A stretch of DNA of 64,000 bases from Abelmoschus esculentus (GCA_035048815.1 JAUCBN010000018.1:15519001-15583000); one strand, 5' to 3'. Numbered from the stretch's first letter, positions 1 through 12,400 are shown. Notes: generated by a model not told the origin, from the letters alone. Numbers and translations: made by a program.

Positions 1-637
1 AACTCATAAAATTTGATTTAATAACATTTGGTTGTTGTTTTGTTGGGATTAAAAACATGCTTGTCTAAATGGGCCTAACAGAGAATTCGTTTGAATTTTA
101 ACCGAGTAAAAAGCTTAAAATTTTAGATTAATATGTATAATTTTGTTCAAACGTCAATATTTAACTATTTAAACTCATAAAATTTGATTTAATAATATTT
201 GGTTGTCGTATTGTTGGAAGTAGAACATGCATGTCTAAAACGTCTTTATAGAGAATCCGTTCTAATTTTATCCGAGTAAAAGGCTTAAAATTTGAGATTA
301 ATCTGTATAATTTTGTTCAAACGCCCATAATTAACTATTCAAACTCATAAAATTTGATTTAATAACATTTGGTTGTCGTTTTGTTGTGATTAAAACCTGC
401 ATGTCTTAAAGGGCCTAATAGAGAATTCATTCGATTTTTAACTAAGTAAAATATTGAAAATTTCAGATTAATCTGTATAATTTTGTTCAAACACCCATTA
501 TTAACTATTTGAACTCATATAATTTGATTTAATAACATATGTTATCGATTTATTGCGATTAAAACGTGCATGTTTAAATGTGCTTTATAGAGAATTCGTT
601 CGAGTTTTAACTTACTAAAAAGCTAAAAAATTTAAAT
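1..637 (+). repeat. ~170-bp satellite, diverged edge block (about 3.7 monomers)
   Basis: Four head-to-tail copies start with aactcataaaatttga or a close variant at 1, 172, 342 and 512, giving a 170-171-bp period. They are the same family and strand as the large arrays beginning near 28,272, but carry local variants such as caaacgccc and atgggcc. The last copy decays after about 600 and is cut at 637, where an LTR-type terminus (TGATACG) begins. No coding potential. This block shows that the retroelement mosaic to its right lies at the edge of, or inside, satellite DNA. Confidence 0.93.
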
Positions 638-1207
638 TGATACGAATCCGGCTGCGGAATATACGAATTAGTATTTGTGATTGCCCGATCGTGATTCTAG
701 TAAGTAACTAAAATGAAAAATAGGAATTTTGAAATGAAACTCACAAGATGATATGATGAAATGGATGGATAGTATGGTGAAATGGAATGATGATAAGATG
801 GTTGTTGTGTTTAGGATGAAATATGGAAAATAAGGATGTATGGATGATGAAAGTGAAGAGATGGAATGTAATTGGTGGTGTAGTGTAAACAAAGGAGGAA
901 CCAACATTAAAAGTGAAGACTCGTTCCTTAAGATTTTTTAAACCGTGACTTGGGTTAAAGGTTAATGGATTGTGACCCTCTAGTTATAAGAACTAGGAAC
1001 CAGCAATATAAAAAATGAATAGGGATGAATTCCACAAGAACAATCTTGTAAGCCGATAAAGTTCAAAAAGAACGATAAAAGAGAAACACACTCAAGTTGT
1101 AATATATGCCAAAAGTTGTATCTTTTTCAATGGAATGAGTGCCTATTTATAGGTGTATGACAACAAATTGATTGACCTAGACAAATATTAAAGACTCATT
1201 ATTCTAG
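638..1207 (-). mobile_element. LTR fragment (3' part, TATA to LTR end), minus strand
   Basis: Starts at the satellite boundary with TGATACG, the inverted form of the TATCA terminus seen on the other LTRs of this mosaic. Read on the minus strand it has a TATAAATAG box (1,143-1,151), then a pyrimidine-rich stretch with an AAGTTCTTTTT-like segment, then the LTR end at 638. The same order (TATA, R/U5, TATCA end) is seen at 13,251-14,848 and 14,849-15,606. The upstream U3 part is missing and is replaced by the 33-bp minisatellite at 1,208. No protein is encoded; the 79-codon open frame at 668-907 is low-complexity. Family assignment rests on organisation more than close identity. Confidence 0.6.
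1143..1151 (-). promoter_or_regulatory. TATA box of LTR fragment
   Basis: Minus-strand TATAAATAG about 505 bp inside the LTR end at 638. The same box occurs at a similar position in the solo LTR (13,767-13,775) and in the plus-strand fragment (15,079-15,087). It is a retroelement promoter remnant by position; activity is unknown. Confidence 0.5.
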
Positions 1208-2082
1208 TCCCTTTCTTAGAGCAGCGCATACCGTGCCGCGATGAATGACCCCTCTCTTTGAGTGCATGTCATGGTGAACGGTCCCTCTCTTTAAGCATAT
1301 ACCTGATGGATGAGCCCTCTCTTTGAGCGTATATCGCGATGAATGACCCCTCTCTTCGAGTGCTTGTCATAATGATTGATCCCTTTCTTATAGTGAGCAT
1401 ATACCGTGATAGACGATCCCTCCCTTTGAGCGCATGTTCCGATGAATGACCCGTCTTTTCGTGTGTATGTCATTGTAAACGGTCCCTTTCTTAGAGCGTA
1501 TACCGTGATGGAAGACCCATCTCTTTGCTCGTATATCGCGATGAATGACCCCTCTCTTTGAGTGCATGTTATGGTGAACGGTCCCTCTCTTTGAACGTAT
1601 ACCGTGATGGATAAGCCCTCTCTTTGAGCGTATGTAGTGATGAATGATCCCTCTCTTCGAGCATATGTCATAATAAACGGTCCTTCTCTTTGAGCGTATG
1701 CCGTGATAGACAACCCCTCTCTTTGAGCGTATGTCGCGATTAAAGACCCCTTTATTCGATTGCATGTTATGGTAAATGGTCCCTCTATTTGAGCGTATAC
1801 CATGATGAACGACCCCACTCTTTTAGCGTATGTTGCTATGAATGACCCCTCTCTTCGAGTGCATGTTATAATTAATGATCCCTTTTTTAGAGCGTATACC
1901 GTGATGGACGACCTCTCTCTTTAAGCGTATACCGTGATGGACGACCTCTCTCTTTGAGTGTATACCGCGAAGAAAGCCCCCGCTCTTCAAGTGCATGTCA
2001 TGGTGAGCGGTCCCTTTGTTAGAGCGTATACCGTGATGGACAACCCCTCTCTTCGAGCGTATGTCGCGATGAATGACCCCTC
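1208..2082 (-). repeat. 33-bp minisatellite array 1 (minus orientation)
   Basis: About 26 degenerate 33-bp units. On the minus strand they carry cores such as cgaagagaggggtcattc, ctcaaagagaggggtcgtcc and ctaagaaagggaccgttc in a repeating order, making a 99-bp triplet unit. Because 33 is a multiple of 3, minus-strand frames stay open for up to 175 codons (1,291-1,818; 1,388-1,765; 1,823-2,086), giving 11-residue peptide repeats. Two frames are open at once and neither has a credible start context, so these are not called as genes. The array is inverted relative to arrays 2 and 3. It joins an LTR fragment on the left and the 5' region of a plus-strand LTR on the right. Confidence 0.9.
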
Positions 2083-3928
2083 TCATTTATCTCATTCTTT
2101 CATGCTTCAATATAACAACATTATTAAGTTTCAGCTTAGATCTAAATTTATATTAAGTTATTTTAAGTATTCTAACTTAATTGAACTAACATGCTTAAAT
2201 GAATATCAAGCATTATTTATTCATGCAGACATGCTGAAATTAAATTTAAAAACTTAAGAAAGAACTCATGCAAACTCATGCACAAGTAGGAGGTTGTATT
2301 GTTCCAACATAGTTGGTGTTGCATTCTCTAATTTTCAGCCTTGAATAAATAGATTTTCCATGGCCTCTTGAAATTTCTTGGTTTTAGCACGAGTCATAGG
2401 TCCAATAGGAAATTCTTCTGATTCATTGTTGGTTGTGATTGTATCACAATGGTTCTACTTAATCCTCTTTATTTACTCAATTCATGTGCTACACTCACTT
2501 GTTATCTCATATTATATACCTATAATGTTTATTTCCGTATATTACTATTGATAACTTAGTAATTAGTGTTGAACCATGGCTTTATTTAGCTTATATTATG
2601 CATGATTAATATTCAACACATGTTTAGTAACATCATACTTATTTGTTTAGGTTGTTTCTTTATTTAGCTTATATTGACCATCTCTGTTTTGGCACAAATG
2701 CACTATTTGAGCTCAAAACAAAGAATCATTGTTTGAAGCACTTACCAGCTTTCGATCAACACCAAAATGTACTAAACACTCCTAGGAGAGTATCATGTCC
2801 CTAAGGATCAGTTCACGCAGCTAGGGGGTTAGCCGTTCAGCTCAAATCATCACTCAAAGATGGTGAACTTTCAGCTAGATAAATCAGCTAGATAGCTCAG
2901 ATCAACCATGGTTGATCCAGCTCATCTTAGCTCAGCCTACAACCTTCAGCTCAACCATGGAAAGACAAGTTCCCACCCCAAGAGACACAACCGACCAACC
3001 ATGGAGGGAAACATGTTTGGGCGCCAAAACAAGGAGATATCACTCTTCATTGGGCAGGTTCATGATGGTTCATTTGTTTGCCAATTTCGAGTAAGATACA
3101 AGTAGAATTGGGTTTCGATGTCTTCATGAATGTTGTTCCTCTATCTCTTATCTTTCCAATGAATGTTGATGTGCAAGCTGAAATTTTGAACCGAAAAGTT
3201 ACAACAATTCTTGGAAGGAGACACCACCAATTGAACAGACACTAAGGCCACTACTATTCAGCCACATTTTCAAAGGGGAATGTCCCTTGGCCACACCCTT
3301 TCATTTCCTATAAATATGTAGCCATTTTAGCATTTGAACACACAACTTTGAATTAGATTATTTATTTTGTGAGTTAATCTCTCACTCTTGTTCTTTTAAG
3401 AACTTTATCGACTTATCAAATCATCTCTTTGTTTTGTGGCGTCACCCTCCATCCTTTATACTTTAGATTTCTGGAATTACATTTCCAAGAAGTCTAAGTG
3501 TATCTACCACCCTTAGAGTTACAACTAGATTGGGTTTATGTTCCTATAACATAAGTTCAACCGTTACCCCTTTGAATACTACCATTCCATCATCACATAA
3601 TCACCATCCACCTTCCATTTTCGTCCACCATTCTTCACCAATCCTTAACATATCCTTCCATATGATTATTTTATTTAAACACCTCCATTTTCTTCCTTAA
3701 TCAACCATCAACATCCCCCATGCATTCCCTTCACCAAGACAGCTTCATTTTCGTCTAAACAATACCCTACATCATAACCTCTTCTCAAATCATCCTTATC
3801 TTATTTCCAACAACATTTAACATTCTTTTGTTTCGGAAACAAGTGTTATCCAAGGCTTGCTTGCATTCTAAGGTCTGGACAATCAAAGCTTCTCTCTACA
3901 AGCATCTTTGGAGAGTTAGAGCATATCA
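2083..3928 (+). mobile_element. 5' LTR of gag-protease Ty3/gypsy element (5' tip altered)
   Basis: Direct repeat of 6,489-8,243. Matching begins clearly at acttaatcctctttattt (about 2,459 and 6,556) and runs to the shared end gcatatca. The first part (2,083-2,450) instead resembles the 5' region of the solo LTR at 13,251-14,848 (shared tttatctcat and ttttaagtattctaa segments), so LTR subtypes are mixed here or the tip was exchanged. A TATAAATA box lies at 3,309-3,316. The terminal TG of this LTR is not visible; the sequence fuses directly with minisatellite array 1. Relative to the 3' LTR it lacks about 200 bp in the GAGCTC-rich middle. Confidence 0.75.
3309..3316 (+). promoter_or_regulatory. 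TATA box of 5' LTR
   Basis: TATAAATA followed by tgtagccattttagca. The same box and flank occur in the 3' LTR at 7,630-7,637. It lies about 610 bp before the LTR end, a usual position for a plant LTR promoter. Confidence 0.5.
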
Positions 3929-3930
3929 AA

Positions 3931-3943
3931 TGGTAATCAGAGC
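3931..3943 (+). other. Primer binding site, initiator-Met tRNA type
   Basis: tggtaatcagagc begins two bases after the LTR end gcatatca. It matches the common plant retrotransposon primer site TGGTATCAGAGC (complementary to the initiator Met tRNA 3' end) with one extra A. The position right after the LTR fixes both the LTR end and the plus-strand orientation of the element. Confidence 0.75.
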
Positions 3944-4587
3944 AAAGGAAGAATCAAATAAGCCAAATTTCTTGTTATTTCAATTCTGATTAAAAAAAAG
4001 AAAAGAAAGAAAAACAAACAAAAAAGAAAATTCAGATTCTTCTAGCATATAAGGAATCTGAATTAGATTTAAAAAAGAGAGAGAGTGAATAAAAAAGAAA
4101 TTTGAATTTTGAAAGGCTGAAGATTCAAGTACAAACGTCCAAGCAACCAACTCCGAGAAGTTCCTCAAGTTTGATTGCTCAAGACCAATTTGTAAGTTCA
4201 GTTTTGTGGTAACGTTTCTGTTTTTGTTTAGTCCTTTTCAATTGAATCCTTGAAAATTTTCTTTATTCAATCCCTAAACTTTTTTAAAACTTTTTCCTTC
4301 TTTCTATTTGCACACCTAACCTTTGTTTCAGCCCAAACGCCATCATTTCTTAGGATATTTGACAAGTTTTGAGTAAGTTCATCTAAGAACTTGATTTGAG
4401 AGATTTGAGAGGTAAAAGGCGAGAGATTGGTGAGCACAGAAGGGGGAATAGAGGCCAGAATTCCCAGAGTGTGTGAACACGAGTTAATTGAGTGCCATAT
4501 TTCTTTCCTTGGAGTGTCTGTGAGGATTTTGTGTGTGTGAATTGGTGAGGAACTTAAACTTTTGTTTTATTTATTCATACTAACACT
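3944..4587 (+). other. Untranslated leader of gag-protease element
   Basis: Sequence between the primer site and the inferred gag start. It is A- and T-rich with a purine run near 3,990-4,100. No conserved protein is visible in any frame; the 62-codon minus-strand frame at 3,980-4,168 is low complexity. It is a leader by position only. Confidence 0.5.
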
Positions 4588-5748
4588 ATGTCGCAACAAT
4601 CAAATTAAAACAATCGGGAAGAACGACCAGCCCAGAACCTCCAAACACAAGCTCTAATAAGGGAAATGCAAAAGCTCTTATGTTATGAGTTAGAACCAAT
4701 TCATGAGTGGATGGATCGTATTGAGGAGTCTAGTGGAGGGCGTCCAAGGGGCCAAGATGGACAGAATCATAGAAGGCATTCCCTGCAACATGAGATTGAA
4801 GAAGAAGATGTCATTTCTGTCTGGAGCAATGGAAGGAACCATGGCCAATTGGATGACAATTTTGGGAGCGTCCAAGTTAACATTCCTCTCTTTCAAGGAA
4901 AATCAAAACCGGAGGCATATTTGGACTGGGAGAGCAAAGTGGAGCACATCTTTGAATGCCATAACTATCCCGAGCAAAAGAAGGAGCACATGGCTTCCTT
5001 AGAATTTATTGACTACGCACTTTTATGATGGGATTAACTAAGATCAACAAGGAGATACAATTGTGAATGACCTATCAACACTTGGAGAGAAATGAAACGT
5101 ATTCTGAGGAAATGTTTTGTGCCTACTCATTATCACCGTGATCTCTATTATAAGTTGCAGAATCTTGAACAAGGAAGTAGAACCGTGAAAGACTACTACA
5201 AAGAGATGGAAATAACCAAGATCCGAACAAGTGTGCATGAAGACCGCGAAGCCACCATGACAAGGTTCTTGTCAAAATTAAACAAAGATAATGCTGACGT
5301 AGTGGAATTACAACACTACATTGAAATTGAGGACATGGTGCATATGGCTGTCAAAATTAAGAGGCAACAACGCAAGAGATCATCTTCTAGAGGTGTCACA
5401 AATGCAACCCCTAAATAGAGTCCAAACACACCTCTGAGAAATACTCCTTTCCAAGGCAAAGAACAGGTTGAAACGTCCAAAACCAAGCCTATGGTGGAGA
5501 ATATTCGAGGAAAGCAACAAGAAGTGTCCACACAATCCCGAGAAATCAAATGTTTCAAGTGCTTAGGGCATGGCCATATTGCTAGCCAATGTCCAAATAG
5601 AAACACTATGTTGTTGCTGGAAAATGGAGAGATTGCATCGGATAATGAGGAAAAAATTTAGGAAGAATCCAAGCAAGAGGAAGAAGAAGAATTCACCCCT
5701 GCCGTTGAAGGACAACTTATGGTTGTTAAAAGGCTTTTAAACACCTAA
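4588..5748 (+). pseudogene. gag: Ty3/gypsy gag polyprotein with CCHC zinc knuckle, nonsense-riddled
   Basis: Gag forms the retrotransposon capsid. The ATG at 4,588 opens a frame that reads in register, with no frameshift, to the protease ATG-like codon at 5,749. Recognisable parts in order: an N-terminal region, the capsid core (WESKVEHIFECHNY near 4,930-4,970; FVPTHYHRDLYYKLQ near 5,115-5,160; DYYKEMEI; EDREATMTRFL; VVELQHY), a basic linker, and the nucleocapsid knuckle CFKCLGHGHIASQC near 5,549-5,590 (CX2CX4HX4C). Seven in-frame stops break it, at 4,606, 5,026, 5,035, about 5,068, 5,416, about 5,659 and 5,746. Where the family residue can be guessed (Gln, Trp, Arg) each stop fits a C:G to T:A change. 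Cannot be functional. Confidence 0.85.
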
Positions 5749-6383
5749 ATGTCAGAAGAAGAGGAGCAACGAGAGAACATATTTCATACTAGGTGTTATG
5801 TTAACAACAAAATGTGTTTTATGATAATCGATGGTGGAAGCTGCACCAACGTGGCTAACACTCTTATGGTGGATAAACTCGGCCTCAAAACTTTAAAGCA
5901 TCCAGACCCATATAAACTCCAATGGCTCAATGATTCGGGGGAATTAAAGGTCACCAAACAAGTTCTTGTCCCTTTCTCTATTGGTTCATATAAGGATGAG
6001 AGTTTGTGCGACGTAGTTCTATGCACGCAAGTCACATTTTACTTGAGAGGCCATGGCAATATGATCGAAGAACGATGCATGATTGTTACACCAATAGGTT
6101 CATCTTCAAGCATGGAGGCAAGAAGATAGTGCTCGCACCTATGACGCCTAAACAAGTATAAAGTGACCAAATTCTGATGAAACAAAGTGTGGAGGCTAGA
6201 AAACAAGAGAAAATCCAAACCAAGCTTAAAGAAGGAGGGCCTAGGGAAGAAAAGGTGTCTGGCAGCATCAAGTTGATTAGGGAATGTCTTTTGATACATC
6301 CCGTGCTCACTTCTGAATTTTCTAACCCAAAACAAGCCAAAAAGAATTCTCATCTTCTTTTCAGAAATTCAAGGAGGAGATAG
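5749..6383 (+). pseudogene. pro: Ty3/gypsy aspartic protease and start of pol linker, frameshifted; RT absent
   Basis: Continues the gag frame. The retropepsin-like active site is IIDGGSCTNVAN near 5,824-5,860, followed by the family block PYKLQWLNDSGE and VPFSIGSYKDE. At about 6,015-6,020 one base is lost: after 6,021 the family reading (MHASHILL, then RPWQYDRR) is in the next frame and continues to 6,383 through a highly charged linker with one TAA near 6,162. The retropepsin matures gag-pol in related elements. Reverse transcriptase, RNase H and integrase, which should follow, are missing: within about 100 bp the sequence reaches a purine tract and the 3' LTR. The element is therefore an internally deleted, non-autonomous copy. 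Confidence 0.8.
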
Positions 6384-6467
6384 AAGGCCATGCACGTCAA
6401 AACTATGTCTTTCCAATTACTAAGGGAGATTGCAGCACCAAGGGGTTCGATTTGAGGATAAATCGCC

Positions 6468-6487
6468 CAAAAGAAGAAGGGGATAAT
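6468..6487 (+). other. Polypurine tract before 3' LTR
   Basis: A purine-rich run (aaagaagaaggggataata) lies immediately before the TGTGCACG that begins the 3' LTR. In LTR retrotransposons this primes plus-strand DNA synthesis. Its position agrees with the LTR boundary. Confidence 0.6.
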
Positions 6488-6488
6488 A

Positions 6489-8243
6489 TGTGCACGCCCA
6501 ACTTTAGTTTCTGCCCATACCTTAAGTCACACAATTCCAATCAGGGAGTACTACTTAATCCTCTTTATTTACTCAATTCATGTGCTACACTCACTTGCTA
6601 TCTCATATTATATTATTTCCTTATATTACTATTGATAACTTGGTAATTAGTATTAAACCACAACTTTATTTAGCTTATATTATGCATAATTAATATTCAA
6701 AACATGTTTAGTAATATCATACTTATTAGTTTAAGTTGTTTCTTTGCAGGTTATGTTAAACACAGCTTAAAGGACTATTGGCCAGCTCCGTTTTAGCTCA
6801 AATGCACCATTTGAGCTCAGAACAAAGAATCATTTTTTGAGGCACTTACCAGTTTATGATCAACACCAAAATGTACTAAACACTCCTAGGCAGCGCAATG
6901 AAGTGGAAGATAGCTCCGTTCTAGCTCACGAATTCAAAATGAGCTCAAAACGACAAATGGTGAATTTCCTTTCATTTGGGATTCGGATCAGCTCCTATAC
7001 ACTCTTATGGATTAAGGAGAGTATTATGGACCTAAGGATAAATTTACTCAACTAAGGGGTTAGCCGTTCAGTTGAAATCATCACTCAAAGATGGTGAACT
7101 TTCAACTAGCTAAATCATCTAGCTAGATCAGCTCAACCCAGCTCAGCCTTAGTTCATCAAGCTTATCTTAGCTCACCCTACAACCTTCATCTCAACCATG
7201 GAAGGACATGTTTTTCCCTAAGAGACACAATCGACCAACCATGAAGAGAAACATGTTTCGGCGCCAAAACAAAGAGATAACACTCTTCATTGGGCAGATT
7301 CATGATGGTCCACTTGTTTGCCAATTTCGAGTAATATACAAGTAGAATTGGGTTTTGGTGTCTTCATGAAAGTTGTTCCTCTATCTCTTATATTTTCAAC
7401 GCATGTCGAATTACATCAATCTAATATTGGGAACTTGAGATATGTCCAATTTACTGAAGACTGTGCAGGCTTGAATTTTGAACAGAAAAGTTACAACAAT
7501 TCATGGAAGGAGAAACCATTCAACCCGAACGGTTAAGAAGGGAGACACCACCAATTGAGCAAACACCAAGGCCACTATTCATCCACCTTTTCAAAGGGGA
7601 ATGTCCCTTGGCCACACCCTTTCATTTCATATAAATATGTAGCCATTTTAGCATTTGAACACACAACTTTGAATCAGATTATTTATTTTGTGAGTTAATT
7701 TATTATTCATGTTCTTTTAAGAATTTTATCGACTTATCAAATCATCTCTTGGTTTTGTGACAGCACCCTCCATCCTTTATACTTTAGATTTCTGAAATTA
7801 CATTTCCAAGAGGTCTAAGTGTATCTACCACCCTCAGAGTTGCAACTAGATTTGGTTTATGTTCCTATAACATAAGTTTAACCTTTGCCCCTTTGAATAC
7901 TATCATTCCATCATCACATAATCACCATCCACATTCCATTTTCGTCCACCATTCTTCACCAGCCCTTAACATATCCTTCTATATCATTTACTTCGCTTAA
8001 ACACCTCCATTTTCTTCCTTAATCAACCATCAACATCCCCCACGCATCCCTTCACCAAGACAACTTCCTTTTCATCTAAACAATACCCCACACCATAACC
8101 TCTTCTTAAATCATCCTTATCTTATTTCCAGCATCCTTTAACATTCTTTTGTTCATGAAACAATACAAGGCTTTCTTGCATTCTAATGTCTGGGCAATCA
8201 AAGCTTCTCTCTACAAGCATCTTTGGAGAGTTGGAGCATATCA
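6489..8243 (+). mobile_element. 3' LTR of gag-protease Ty3/gypsy element
   Basis: Starts TGTGCACG after a purine tract and ends gcatatca, the same end as the 5' LTR. It is about 1,755 bp long, with a TATA box at 7,630-7,637. The middle is rich in gagctc and agctca motifs. Relative to the 5' LTR it has extra segments near 6,747-6,790 and 6,890-7,040. The base after the end (8,244) is already the interior of an inverted LTR of the same superfamily, so the element sits next to or inside another LTR. Confidence 0.8.
7630..7637 (+). promoter_or_regulatory. TATA box of 3' LTR
   Basis: TATAAATA with the same downstream flank as the box at 3,309-3,316 in the 5' LTR. Confidence 0.45.
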
Positions 8244-9488
8244 GTGGCCAAGGGACATTTCCCTTTGAAAAGTTGGCCGAATAGTGGCTTTGGTGTCTGT
8301 TCAATTGGTGGTGTCTTCCTCCTTAACCGTTTGGTTGAATGGTGTCTCCTTCCAAGAGTTGTTGGAACTTTTCGTTAAAATTTTATCCTGCACAGTCTTT
8401 AGTAATTTTGTCATATCTCGAGCTTTCGATATTGGATTGATGCGATTCAACATGCATTGGAAAGATAAGAGATAGGGGAACAACTTTCATGAAGACAACG
8501 AAACCTAATTCTTCTTGTATCCTGCTCGAAAATGGAAAACAACTGGACCATCATGAATCTATCCAATGAAAAGTGTTATCTCTTTGTTTTGGCGCCCACT
8601 TGCTTTCTCTCCATTATCTTGGTGCAAAATGTGGATAATGGACGGACATGATACTTGGTTAAGGGTTGGCGACCTTCGGGTGTTAAGCCGGGAGTGGTAG
8701 CTAGAGTTGAGACGAGCTAATCGAGCTGAGAGTGAGCTAAGCTATCTAACTGAAACACTTTAGCTAAAGTTTGAAGGTGAAATAAGCTAATTCGAGATTC
8801 CTTTAGCAAAGTGAGTTGGTCCATTAGCTTCCTTATACTCTCTTCTAGTGCGAGAAGTGTTCTTGAGCTTATATGAATCTCTTAATGCCTCGTTTTGAAA
8901 TTTGATTCATTTTAGCTCATATGGGAATTTGTGAGCTGACATGGAGCAAGTCTTGAGTCCTTTAAGTACCGTAGGAGTGTTCCATGCATTCCCAAGCTAT
9001 TCTAAAGTTGAATCCTTGTGTTTATAGCATTGCCTTCCATTTAGCTTCTTCTAAGCTAACTTTAGCTGCTTGAGCTAGGCCTTTAAGTTCGTGAGCTCCT
9101 GTACATAGTTCCTTTAAGTTCACGACCTAAAATAATCATTCCTTAAGATCCTATGCAATTTTAAGCGTTTGAGCCGTTCTTGAGTTGTTCCAAGCTGTCA
9201 TAAGTCTTCCCAAGCCAAATTGAGCTACCCTTAATGTCTTTAAGCTTCCTCGGACTATTATCTTTACTTAAAATAGCTGAAACAATAAGCAAACAATGTA
9301 TAAGCTGAAACAAACTGAAATAAACCAAAATGAGTTAGAAAACAATATAGCTTAGTTAATATTAAGAATAAGATGACTTAGAATAAATATAAAGATGTGG
9401 TTATGCAATCACAAAACATTACTTAAATAGCAAAAGTATGCTTGTCAATGCATAAATTAGATAATAGGCGTTGATTAGGATCGTATCA
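8244..9488 (-). mobile_element. Inverted LTR fragment, minus strand, ends at TATCA
   Basis: The first ~250 bp are the reverse complement of the middle of the neighbouring LTRs: gtggccaagggacat here against the inverted form near 3,283 and 7,605, then the tatctcgagctttcgatattgg and ggaaagataagagatagggg blocks, also found at 13,900-13,970. On the minus strand the sequence runs from the U3 end (9,488) to just upstream of the TATA box; the TATA box and R/U5 half are missing at 8,244. The outer end gatcgtatca matches the TGATAC-type terminus of the related LTRs. No coding content; the open frames here (8,122-8,304, 8,284-8,475) are LTR sequence. Confidence 0.7.
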
Positions 9489-12400
9489 GAAAGGGATCAT
9501 TAATTATGACATGCAATCGAAGAGAGGGGTCATTCATCGCGACAAATGCTCAAAGAGAGGGACCATTCACCATCACATGCACTCTAAGAGAGGGTTCATT
9601 CATTGCGACAAACGCTCAATGACAGGGGTCGTCCATCACGGCACACGCTCAAAGAGAGGGACCGTTTACCATGACATGCACTCGAAGAGAGGGGTCATTC
9701 ATCACGACATACGCTCAAAGAGAGGGGTAGTCCATCACGTTATACGCTCTAAGAAATGGACCATTAATTATGATATGCACTCAAAAAGAGGGTCATTCAT
9801 CGCGACATACGCTCAAAGAGAAACGTCGTCCACCACGATATACGCTCAAAGAGAGGGGTCAAGAGAGGGATCATTCGTTGTGACATACGCTCAAAGAGAG
9901 GGGTCTTCCATTACGGCATATGCTCAAAGAGAGGGGTCTTCTAATACGGCATACGCTCAAAGAGAGACACCATTTACCATGACATGAACCGGAAGAGAGG
10001 GATCATTCATCGGGACATACGCTCAAAGATAGGGGTCGTCCATCATGGTATACGCACTAAAAAAGCGACCATTAATTATGACATGCACTCGAACAGAGGG
10101 ATCATTTATTTCGACATACGCTCAAAGAGAGGTGTCATCCATCATGGCATACGCTCAAAGAGAGGGACCGTTCACCATGACATGCACTCAAAGAGAGGGG
10201 TCATTAATCATGACAAACGCTCAAAGACAAGGGTCGTCCACCACGACATACGCTGAAAGAGGGGGACCATATACCATGATATGCACTCGAAGAGAGGGGT
10301 CATTCATCGCGTCATACGCTCAAAGAGAGAGGTCGTCCATCACGGTATACCTAAGAAAGGTACCATTATTATGACATGCACTAGAACAGAGGGGTTATTC
10401 ATCGTGACATTCACTCAAAGAGAGGTGTCTTCGATCACGGAATTCTCTCTAAGAAAGGGACCATTAATTATGATATGCACTCGAACAAAGGGGTCATTCA
10501 TCACGACATAAGCTGAAGGAGAGGTGTTGTCCATTAGGACATACACTCAATGAGAGGGACCGTTCATCATGACATTCACTAAAAGAGAGGAGTTATTCAT
10601 CTCGACATACGCTCAAAGAGAAGGGTCGTTCATCACGGTATACGCTCTAAGAAAAGGACTGTTCATAATAACATGCACTCGACGAGAGGGGTCAATCATC
10701 GTGGCATACGCTCAAAGAGGGGGTCGTCCACCACGGTGTACGCTTTAAGAAAGGAACTGTTCATTATGGCATGCACTCGAATAGAGGGGTATTTCATCGC
10801 GACATATGCTCAAAGAGAAGGGTCGTCCATCACAGTATACGCTCTAAGAAAGGTACCGTTCATGATGACAAGCACTCGAACAGAGGGGTCATTCATCGCG
10901 ACATACGCTCAAAGAGTGGAGTCATCCATCATGGTATACGCTCGAAGAGAGGGACCGTTCCATGACATACACACGAAGATAGGGGTCATTCATCGCAAAA
11001 TACGCTCAAAGAGAGGGGTCATCCGTCACGGCATACGCTCAAAGAGAGGGACCGTTCTTTATGACATACGCTCGATGATAGGGGTCATTCACCGCGACAT
11101 ACGCTCAAAGAAAGGGGTCGTCCATCATGGAATACGTTCTTAGAAAGGGGATATTCATTATAACAAGCTCCAAGAGAGGGACCATTCGGCAGGAGATGTA
11201 CTCGAAGAGATGGGTCTTTCATCGCAACATACACTCAAAGAGAGGGATCATCGATCATGGTATACGCTCAAATAGAGGGATCATTCATTATGACGTACGC
11301 TTGAAGAGAGAGGTCATTCATCGCGACATATGCTGAAAGAGAAGGGTCGTCCATCACGGTATATACTCTAAGAAAGGGATCATTCATTAAGACATGCACT
11401 CGAAGAGAGGGGTCATTCATCGCGACATACGCTCAAAGAGAGGGACCGTTCACCATGACTTGCACTCGAAGAGAAGGGTTATTCATCGCAATATATGCTC
11501 AAAGAGAGGTGTTATCGATCACGGTATACGCTCAAAGAGAGGGACCGTTTATTATGACATGCACACGAAGAGAGGGGTCTTTTATCGCCATATACACTCA
11601 AAGAGCGGCGGTGTCCATCACGGTATATGCTGAAAGAGGGACCATTCATTAAGACATGCACTCGAAGAGGGGTCATTCATCGCGACATATGCTCAAAGAG
11701 ATGGACCGTTCATTATGACACGCACTCGAAGATAGGGATCATTCTTCGCGACAAACGCACAAAGGCAAGAGTCATCCACCACGACATACGCCAAAAGAGA
11801 GGGACTATATATCATGACATGCACTCGAAAAGAGGGGTCATTCATCGCGTCATACGCTCAAGGAGAGGGGTCGTCCATCATGGTATACGCTCCAAGAAAG
11901 GGACCATTACTATGACATGCACTAGAATAGAGGGGTTATTCATCGCGACATTCGCTCAAAGAGAGGTGTCTTCTATCACGGCATACTCTCTAAGAAAGGA
12001 ACCATTAAATATGACATGCACTCGAACAAAGGGGTCATTCATCGTGACATACGTTAAAGGAGAGGTGTTGTCCATCCCGACATACACTCGTTCACCATGA
12101 CATTCACTCAAAGAGAGGGGTCATTCATAGCGACATACGCTCAAAGAGAAGGGTCGTCCATCACGGTATACGCTCTAAGAAAAGTACCGTTCATAATGAC
12201 ATGCACTCGAAGAGAGGGGTCATTCATCGTGACATACGCCCAAAGAGGGGTCGTCCATCATGATATACGCTTTAAGAAAGGGACTGTTCATTATGACATG
12301 CACTCGAAGGGTGGGGTATTTCATCGCGACATACACTCAAAGAGAAGGGTCGTCCATCAGGATATAGGCCCTAAGGGACCATTCATTAAGACATGCACTC

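Noticed and set aside
668..907. 79-codon Ser/Ile/His-rich frame
   Set aside because: Low-complexity translation of an LTR fragment; no homology recognised.
1291..1818. Repeat-containing proteins of 60-175 codons across the minisatellite arrays
   Set aside because: Open frames follow from a stop-free 33-bp period and occur in two frames at once; no conserved start, domain or codon bias.
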